The position numbers and the translations under genes were made by a program. The notes beneath the pieces were generated by a model. The model was given only the letters and a program-made list of their open reading frames with translations. It ran no database searches and had not been told where the DNA came from. A DNA stretch of 64,000 nt from Mycobacteroides immunogenum. GTDB lineage: Bacteria; Actinomycetota; Actinomycetes; Mycobacteriales; Mycobacteriaceae. Below are positions 59,790-64,000 of this stretch, piece after piece (position 1 is the first letter of the stretch; each line of letters begins with the position of its first letter). The stretch is taken from the NCBI RefSeq assembly GCF_001605725.1, contig NZ_CP011530.1, forward strand, positions 1,612,001 to 1,676,000, read 5' to 3'.

Positions 59790-61319
59790 ATGGCCGAGCC
59801 GACCACCGCGGGAACCACCCCCGCACAGCAGATCGCCGCTGGATATGCCACTACCGGGCAAGCGCTGGAATTGGGGACTGTCCTCGTTGACGGCACCGTC
59901 GATCCCGCCGCGCGAATCCGCATTCCGCTGGCGACCCTGAACCGTCACGGACTGATTGCCGGCGCCACCGGTACCGGCAAGACCAAGACCCTCCAGGTCA
60001 TCGCGGAGCAGCTCAGTGCGGCGGGAGTCCCCGTCGTCATGGCCGACGTCAAGGGCGACCTCTCGGGTATCTCCAAGCCCGGCGAGGCCAACGAGAAGAC
60101 CGCCGCCCGCGCCAAGGACACCGGCGACGACTGGGCGCCCACGGGCTTCCCGGTGGAGTTCATGTCGCTGGGCACCACTGGGATCGGGGTCCCGATCCGC
60201 GCCACCATCCACAGCTTTGGGCCCATCTTGCTGTCAAAGGTGTTGGGGCTCAACGCTACTCAGGAATCAACTCTCGGCCTGATCTTCCATTGGGCGGATC
60301 AGCAGGACCTGGCGCTGCTGGACCTGAAGGATCTGCGTGCGGTTATTACCCACCTCACCAGCGATGAGGGTAAGGCCGACCTGAAGTCGCTCGGTGGTGT
60401 GTCGGCCGCGACGGCGGGTGTCATCCTGCGCGCCCTGGTGAACCTGGAGGCCGATGGCGGCAACACCTTCTTCGGCGAGCCCGAGATCGAGCCCGCGGAC
60501 CTGATGCGCACCGTGGGCGGCCGCGGCATCATCACACTGTTGGAGTTGGGCGCCCAGGCGGCACGGCCGGCGTTGTTCTCCACGTTCCTGATGTGGATTC
60601 TGGCCGACTTGTTCACTGTGTTGCCCGAGGTTGGTGACGTCGATAAGCCCAAGCTCATCTTCATCTTCGATGAGGCGCATCTGCTGTTCACCGATGCCTC
60701 CAAGGCCTTCCTGGAACAGGTCGAACAGACGGTCAAACTCATCCGTTCCAAGGGTGTCGGTGTTTTCTTCTGCACCCAGCTGCCCACCGATATCCCCAAC
60801 AACGTGCTGTCGCAGCTCGGTGCCCGAATCCAGCACGCGTTGCGGGCGTTCACTCCCGATGATCAGAAGGCGCTCACCAAGACGGTGCGTACCTACCCCA
60901 AAACGAGTGTCTACGATCTGGAGAAGGCGCTGACCTCGCTCGGTATCGGAGAGGCAGTGGTCACGGTGCTTTCCGAGCTGGGCGCGCCGACCCCGGTGGC
61001 GTGGACCCGGCTGCGGGCCCCGCGCTCACTGATGGGGGCCATCGGCGACGAAGCGATCAAGGGCGCGGCCGGCGCCAGCTCGCTGCAAGCGAAGTACGGA
61101 CAGACTGTCGACTCGCGATCGGCGTACGAGATCCTGCAGGAACGGGCGGCGCAGGCGCCCCCGGCAGAGGCGTCCGCCGATCAGGTTCCGGCACGGAAGG
61201 GCGCCAAGCCCGCACCCGAAAAGCCCAGCTGGTGGCGGCGCCTGCTCAGTAACAGGAGCTTTCAAAGCTTCCTCAGCGCGCTGGGCAAGCAGCTCATCCG
61301 CAATATGGGTAAGAAGTAA
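59790..61319 (+). CDS. HerA-like/DUF853 NTPase (Rv2510c-like)
   Basis: A 509-residue ATPase. Walker A is IAGATGTGKTKTLQVIAEQL (about residues 56-75) followed by VVMADVKGDLSGI. Walker B is KLIFIFDEAHLLFTDASKAF (about 287-306). A sensor-like VGVFFCTQLPTDIPNNVLSQ and an arginine-finger region GARIQHALRAFTPDDQ follow. The C-terminal tail is basic. It is related to HerA DNA translocases, though no NurA partner is nearby. Its divergent placement to orn matches Rv2510c in M. tuberculosis. The cellular role is unknown. Confidence 0.88.
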   Translation: MAEPTTAGTTPAQQIAAGYATTGQALELGTVLVDGTVDPAARIRIPLATLNRHGLIAGATGTGKTKTLQVIAEQLSAAGVPVVMADVKGDLSGISKPGEANEKTAARAKDTGDDWAPTGFPVEFMSLGTTGIGVPIRATIHSFGPILLSKVLGLNATQESTLGLIFHWADQQDLALLDLKDLRAVITHLTSDEGKADLKSLGGVSAATAGVILRALVNLEADGGNTFFGEPEIEPADLMRTVGGRGIITLLELGAQAARPALFSTFLMWILADLFTVLPEVGDVDKPKLIFIFDEAHLLFTDASKAFLEQVEQTVKLIRSKGVGVFFCTQLPTDIPNNVLSQLGARIQHALRAFTPDDQKALTKTVRTYPKTSVYDLEKALTSLGIGEAVVTVLSELGAPTPVAWTRLRAPRSLMGAIGDEAIKGAAGASSLQAKYGQTVDSRSAYEILQERAAQAPPAEASADQVPARKGAKPAPEKPSWWRRLLSNRSFQSFLSALGKQLIRNMGKK

Positions 61320-61767
61320 GGGCCGCCGAGCAGATCGTTGACTGTGCGTCCTTGGGCGGATTGCCGCGACAGACCGCGCGTAATCGCCGCCGAGACCTAG
61401 GCGTCCTCCGCCTCTGACCGGCTGCTTGGGAGACAAAGCCTTCGGGCACCATGCGCGGTGCGGCCAGCGGCGACAGCGTCTCCGGAGCGGGGTGGGTTGC
61501 GTACGTTGATCGCCTGATGTTTCGGCGATGTGTTCAACGGCATATCCCAATATGTAGCCGCGTCCAGCTGAACGATCGCTGAGAGCTTTGTGAGGTGGGC
61601 TCTGCAGCTGTCTTTGCCTCAGGGGCATCTTGAAGGCGAAGGCCGAATCTCGGACTCGGTTGGTGTTCATTGGGCGCACTCGACTATCGAATATTAGTGC
61701 GGGGCAGCATGTTTAACACGAAAAGCCTCTGTTGATCATCGCCGGCGTAAGGCTGGGCTCGAGTCGT
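61320..61767. other. Intergenic region after the HerA-like gene
   Basis: 448 bases without a convincing gene; a minus-strand frame crossing from the HerA-like gene has no protein-like composition. The right-hand end leads into a response-regulator-type box at 61768-61786. Confidence 0.5.
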
Positions 61768-61786
61768 TCTCAGGTCACTCTCAGCG
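61768..61786 (+). promoter_or_regulatory. OmpR/PhoB-type direct-repeat box 1
   Basis: TCTCAGGT and TCTCAGCG are 8-base direct repeats with a 3-base spacer (11-base pitch). The box ends 21 bases before the ATG at 61808. Two more boxes of the same layout lie at 63419-63437 and 63922-63940. Confidence 0.55.
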
Positions 61787-61807
61787 GCATGTCTGCACTA
61801 TTCGGCT

Positions 61808-62953
61808 ATGGAGACGATAGCTGGGTCGGCACACGGCGGCGCAATCCGTGAACGCTGCGATGAGACGGCTGGAATTCCGATGGTTAAGCAGTGGTTGGTC
61901 TTAGCCGGTGTCACCGCTGCGCTTACCGCACTTTTTCTGCGTGTACAACTTCCAGCCGCACCTCTACTCGCTGGCACGGTCTCTGCCGCCGTGCTGGCAT
62001 TGTTGTCACGGGGACCGCGGGTACTGCCCTCCAGTACGATTCAAGCGGCACAGTGCATCCTCGGCGTGTACTTGGTGACACTGGTGCGCCGCGACCAGCT
62101 AGTGGACGTATTCCCGCAGTTGCCCTGGATAATCGGGGGCGCTGTACTGACGCTGTTGATATCTGCTGTCGGCGGAGTTGTTTTACATCGTGTGCATCGT
62201 GTGGGTAGGCCAACGGCGATTTTGGCGAGCATCGCGGGCGGATCAACCAGCGTGACGACACTGGCCAAGGATGTCGGCGGAGATGCCAGCATCGTGGCGT
62301 CGCTGCAGTATCTAAGGGTCATAGTCGTAACCCTCAGTCTTCCTGCGGTTGTTTATGTTCTGTCGTCGGGGACCAGCGCTGATCTTGGCTTGCTGTCGGA
62401 CGTCAACGAAACTTCCCTGAACTTCGGCGACTTTGCGCTACTGGCCGGCGTCGCGGGTGCTGGGTATGTGCTGGGCAGGGCAGTCCGTCTACCATCTGCG
62501 GCATTGTTAGGGCCGATGATTTTGGGCCTAGCTCTGGAAATCGCAGGTGTGGTTCCAGAGTTCCAGCTTCCCGGATACGTGGCGGTCCTCGCGTTCGTAG
62601 TGATCGGTTGGCAAGCAGGGGTCAAATTCACTGTCGATACCGTAAGGAAGATCGCGGCGATGCTGCCGACGGCTACCGTGCTGGTCGGTGTGCTTGTGGT
62701 GGTGTCCTGCGTAATCGGTTGGCTATTGGCAAGACTGAACGGCTGGACGATATTGGACGGATACCTGGCGATGTCGCCGGGTGGGATTTATGCCGCCACC
62801 GAAACTTCTGCGAACTACCAAGGCGACGTAGCGACAGTCGCGGTCGCGCAGGTCACCCGAATCTTCATGATCACACTGCTCACGCCGCTCGTCGCCGCGC
62901 TGCTGCCACGGCTTGGCAACCGCAGGAAATGCGCCCTGGCGGCGCGAGCCTGA
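61808..62953 (+). CDS. AbrB-family membrane protein (putative ammonia monooxygenase/regulator type)
   Basis: 381 residues from ATG 61808, or 357 from ATG 61880, where the membrane-protein body begins (VKQWLVLAGVTAALTALFL). It has two similar halves, each with about five helices: the first ends SIAGGSTSVTTLAKDVGGDA, the second MSPGGIYAATETSANYQGDV, the paired G-x-x-x-T motifs of the AbrB duplication family. The family has no settled transport substrate. The 24-residue leader before 61880 (ETIAGSAHGG...) resembles the start of the gene at 63963, suggesting the promoter and first codons were acquired by duplication. Confidence 0.8.
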   Translation: METIAGSAHGGAIRERCDETAGIPMVKQWLVLAGVTAALTALFLRVQLPAAPLLAGTVSAAVLALLSRGPRVLPSSTIQAAQCILGVYLVTLVRRDQLVDVFPQLPWIIGGAVLTLLISAVGGVVLHRVHRVGRPTAILASIAGGSTSVTTLAKDVGGDASIVASLQYLRVIVVTLSLPAVVYVLSSGTSADLGLLSDVNETSLNFGDFALLAGVAGAGYVLGRAVRLPSAALLGPMILGLALEIAGVVPEFQLPGYVAVLAFVVIGWQAGVKFTVDTVRKIAAMLPTATVLVGVLVVVSCVIGWLLARLNGWTILDGYLAMSPGGIYAATETSANYQGDVATVAVAQVTRIFMITLLTPLVAALLPRLGNRRKCALAARA

Positions 62954-63283
62954 CGATAGGGGTCAAGCGCTACCCAGTTATCCGGGTATGGGGGCGCATC
63001 GCGTGCTGCGGCACCTCGCGTGATGTATTGCGGGGCTGCAGGTTCGGAACCAGACGGCGTTGTCGTTTTTAGCCACCTGCGGTTGCCGACAGGGGTTCGG
63101 CGATCTGCTGCGCCAGGACCGTCGTGTTGCGCCACGTCGGACATGTGAATCGGGAATCCAGCGATAGTCAAGCAGCATTCGGCTTGCGCCCACCACTGCC
63201 ATACTAAGGATGGGACGTTAACCCTGACGGGTTCCAGGCGGCCAGTGATCGAAGTCGGCTGTGCCGCAGAATTGGTCGTCGTC

Positions 63284-63437
63284 CGGCGTGTGAAGGGCCG
63301 AAATCGACGTGCCGTGGCACTGTGGCGGAAGGCGGCCGCGAAATCTGGCCGAATCCAGCGCGGTGGTCACCCGAGATATCTCGAAATGTTGCGATCGCAG
63401 CAATCTCCATGCGGGGCTCCTCAGCGTTCTCTCAACG
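63284..63437 (+). repeat. Diverged direct repeat, copy 1
   Basis: Aligns with 63783-63940. The last 117 bases (63321-63437) align without gaps to 63824-63940 with about 87 identical bases by hand count; the first part needs small gaps. Both begin GGCGTGT and end in a direct-repeat box. Confidence 0.7.
63419..63437 (+). promoter_or_regulatory. OmpR/PhoB-type direct-repeat box 2
   Basis: CCTCAGCG and TCTCAACG with a 3-base spacer (11-base pitch). No start codon follows at the distance seen for boxes 1 and 3, so this copy appears orphaned. Confidence 0.5.
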
Positions 63438-63782
63438 TCGACAATCGGTAGAAGTCATCGATCATCTTGCGCGCGAGACAAGTCGAAGTGCTCGGTTCAT
63501 ATGCGCGCACATAGGTGGTGGGTGTGTAGTCATAGCCACGCGATGGGCCTTGGCGCCTGCGTGATCGTCGCCTGGTTCCGGGTTCCTTAACTGGAGGTGA
63601 CTCTGCCTGTTGGATATCGGTCCGCCGATCTGGATGCGACTCAATAACGTTGTTTGCCTGGGTAATTGGACATTCACCCCAAGTCTGCGCATGTGAGGAC
63701 GATGCAGGTTTGGCAGTTCGCGGACAATTCGCAAAGGTTCGGTAGAGCGAAGTTGACTGTGCTTCAGGGGTGGTCATTGCGA

Positions 63783-63940
63783 GGCGTGTAAAGGTCGCCA
63801 AACTCGACCGTCGTTTCGGGGTCTGTGGCGGATGGCGACCGCGAAATCTGGGCGAAGGTGGCGCAGTGGACACGCCAGATATCCTGCGGCGCCGAGATCG
63901 TAGCAATCGGCTAGCGGGTCTTCTCAGCGTTCTTTCAGTG
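63783..63940 (+). repeat. Diverged direct repeat, copy 2
   Basis: Partner of 63284-63437. It ends in box 3, just upstream of the gene at 63963, so this copy is probably the functional promoter region. Confidence 0.7.
63922..63940 (+). promoter_or_regulatory. OmpR/PhoB-type direct-repeat box 3
   Basis: TCTCAGCG and TTTCAGTG with a 3-base spacer (11-base pitch), ending 22 bases before ATG 63963. A ribosome binding site AAGGG lies between them. Confidence 0.55.
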
Positions 63941-63962
63941 CGGTGAAAGCAATATCAAGGGC

Positions 63963-64000
63963 ATGGAGACGACGCCCGGTTCGGCAGACGCCGAAACGAT
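63963..64000 (+). CDS. 5' end of an unidentified gene, cut by the window edge
   Basis: ATG 63963 follows AAGGGC and opens a frame coding ETTPGSADAET after the Met; 12 full codons are visible. The first 29 bases share 22 positions with the sequence starting at ATG 61808. Too little is present to name a product. The direct-repeat box upstream suggests control by an OmpR-type response regulator, perhaps its own. Confidence 0.5.
   Translation, partial: METTPGSADAET

Larger units (their letters stand above)
62954..63962. other. Gene-poor region with diverged direct repeats
   Basis: About 1 kb. No frame on either strand has recognisable protein content. It holds two diverged copies of a promoter-like segment (63284-63437 and 63783-63940), the second leading into the gene at 63963. 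The region between them (63438-63782) may be the worn remains of a former gene copy. Confidence 0.55.

Noticed and set aside
61026..61679. 217-codon minus-strand frame running from the HerA-like gene into the spacer
   Set aside because: Overlaps the certain HerA-like gene and is rich in Arg, Pro and Leu without any motif.
63421..63906. 161-codon minus-strand frame in the right-hand tail
   Set aside because: Spans the diverged direct repeats and has no domain or ribosome binding site; considered chance.
63284..63940. Possible CRISPR or insertion-sequence ends in the right-hand repeats
   Set aside because: Only two long diverged copies about 500 bases apart, no regular spacers, no terminal inverted repeats and no transposase.

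Overview
The window is a contiguous piece of a high-GC mycobacterial chromosome. The best fit is the Mycobacteroides abscessus/chelonae group. Evidence for a mycobacterium: a single-chain type I fatty acid synthase of about 3,076 residues followed by acpS, an LdtMt2-type L,D-transpeptidase, an MmpL transporter, PknH-sensor and Rv2525c-like exported proteins, and the M. tuberculosis-like gene neighbourhood Rv2525c-fas-acpS-bcp-Rv2520c-ldtB-tRNA-orn-Rv2510c. Evidence for the abscessus group: a TetR/FAD-monooxygenase pair that matches what I know of the tetracycline-inactivating MabTetX locus. Species identity is inference; no database was searched.

Layout. 1-8.8 kb: a 5'-truncated, frameshifted DUF2075 ATPase, a stand-alone fatty-acyl-AMP ligase, and a Wadjet/MksBEF-type SMC operon (jetA-jetB-jetC) with no jetD nuclease. 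8.8-12.4 kb: a crotonase divergent from a TetR regulator and a molybdopterin oxidoreductase. 12.4-14.5 kb: the tetX-like monooxygenase and its TetR, with a 37-bp operator. 14.5-21.6 kb: a phosphonate gene set (GntR/PhnF-like regulator, PhnZ-like HD protein, FAD oxidase, PhnX-like hydrolase and a PhnSTUV-type ABC importer) arranged around two PhnF-type operators. 21.6-28.6 kb: membrane, lipid-type and hydrolase genes. 28.6-39.1 kb: the fas promoter region, fas and acpS. 39.1-49.3 kb: housekeeping and envelope genes (Nudix, Bcp, methyltransferase, MmpL, a NarL-type two-component system, MgtE/CBS). 49.3-54.1 kb: a TetR with a divergent SDR/Baeyer-Villiger monooxygenase operon, an aldo-keto reductase, a 36-residue small ORF and a HadA-like dehydratase. 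54.1-61.3 kb: tRNA-Lys, the L,D-transpeptidase, a DivIVA-like protein, resistance-type transferases, tRNA-His, oligoribonuclease and a HerA-like ATPase. 61.3-64 kb: an AbrB-type membrane protein, then a gene-poor tail carrying diverged direct repeats and three response-regulator-type boxes, ending in the first 12 codons of another gene.

The most interesting parts are: (i) a phosphonate locus that appears to replace the PLP transaminase with an FAD oxidase and has operators matching the published M. smegmatis PhnF site; (ii) a Wadjet operon that has lost, or never had, its nuclease subunit; (iii) a leaderless TetR start embedded in a 16-bp-arm palindrome, with the upstream regulator's stop codon in the same element; and (iv) an apparent duplication of a regulated promoter plus the first codons of a gene, placed in front of an unrelated membrane protein.
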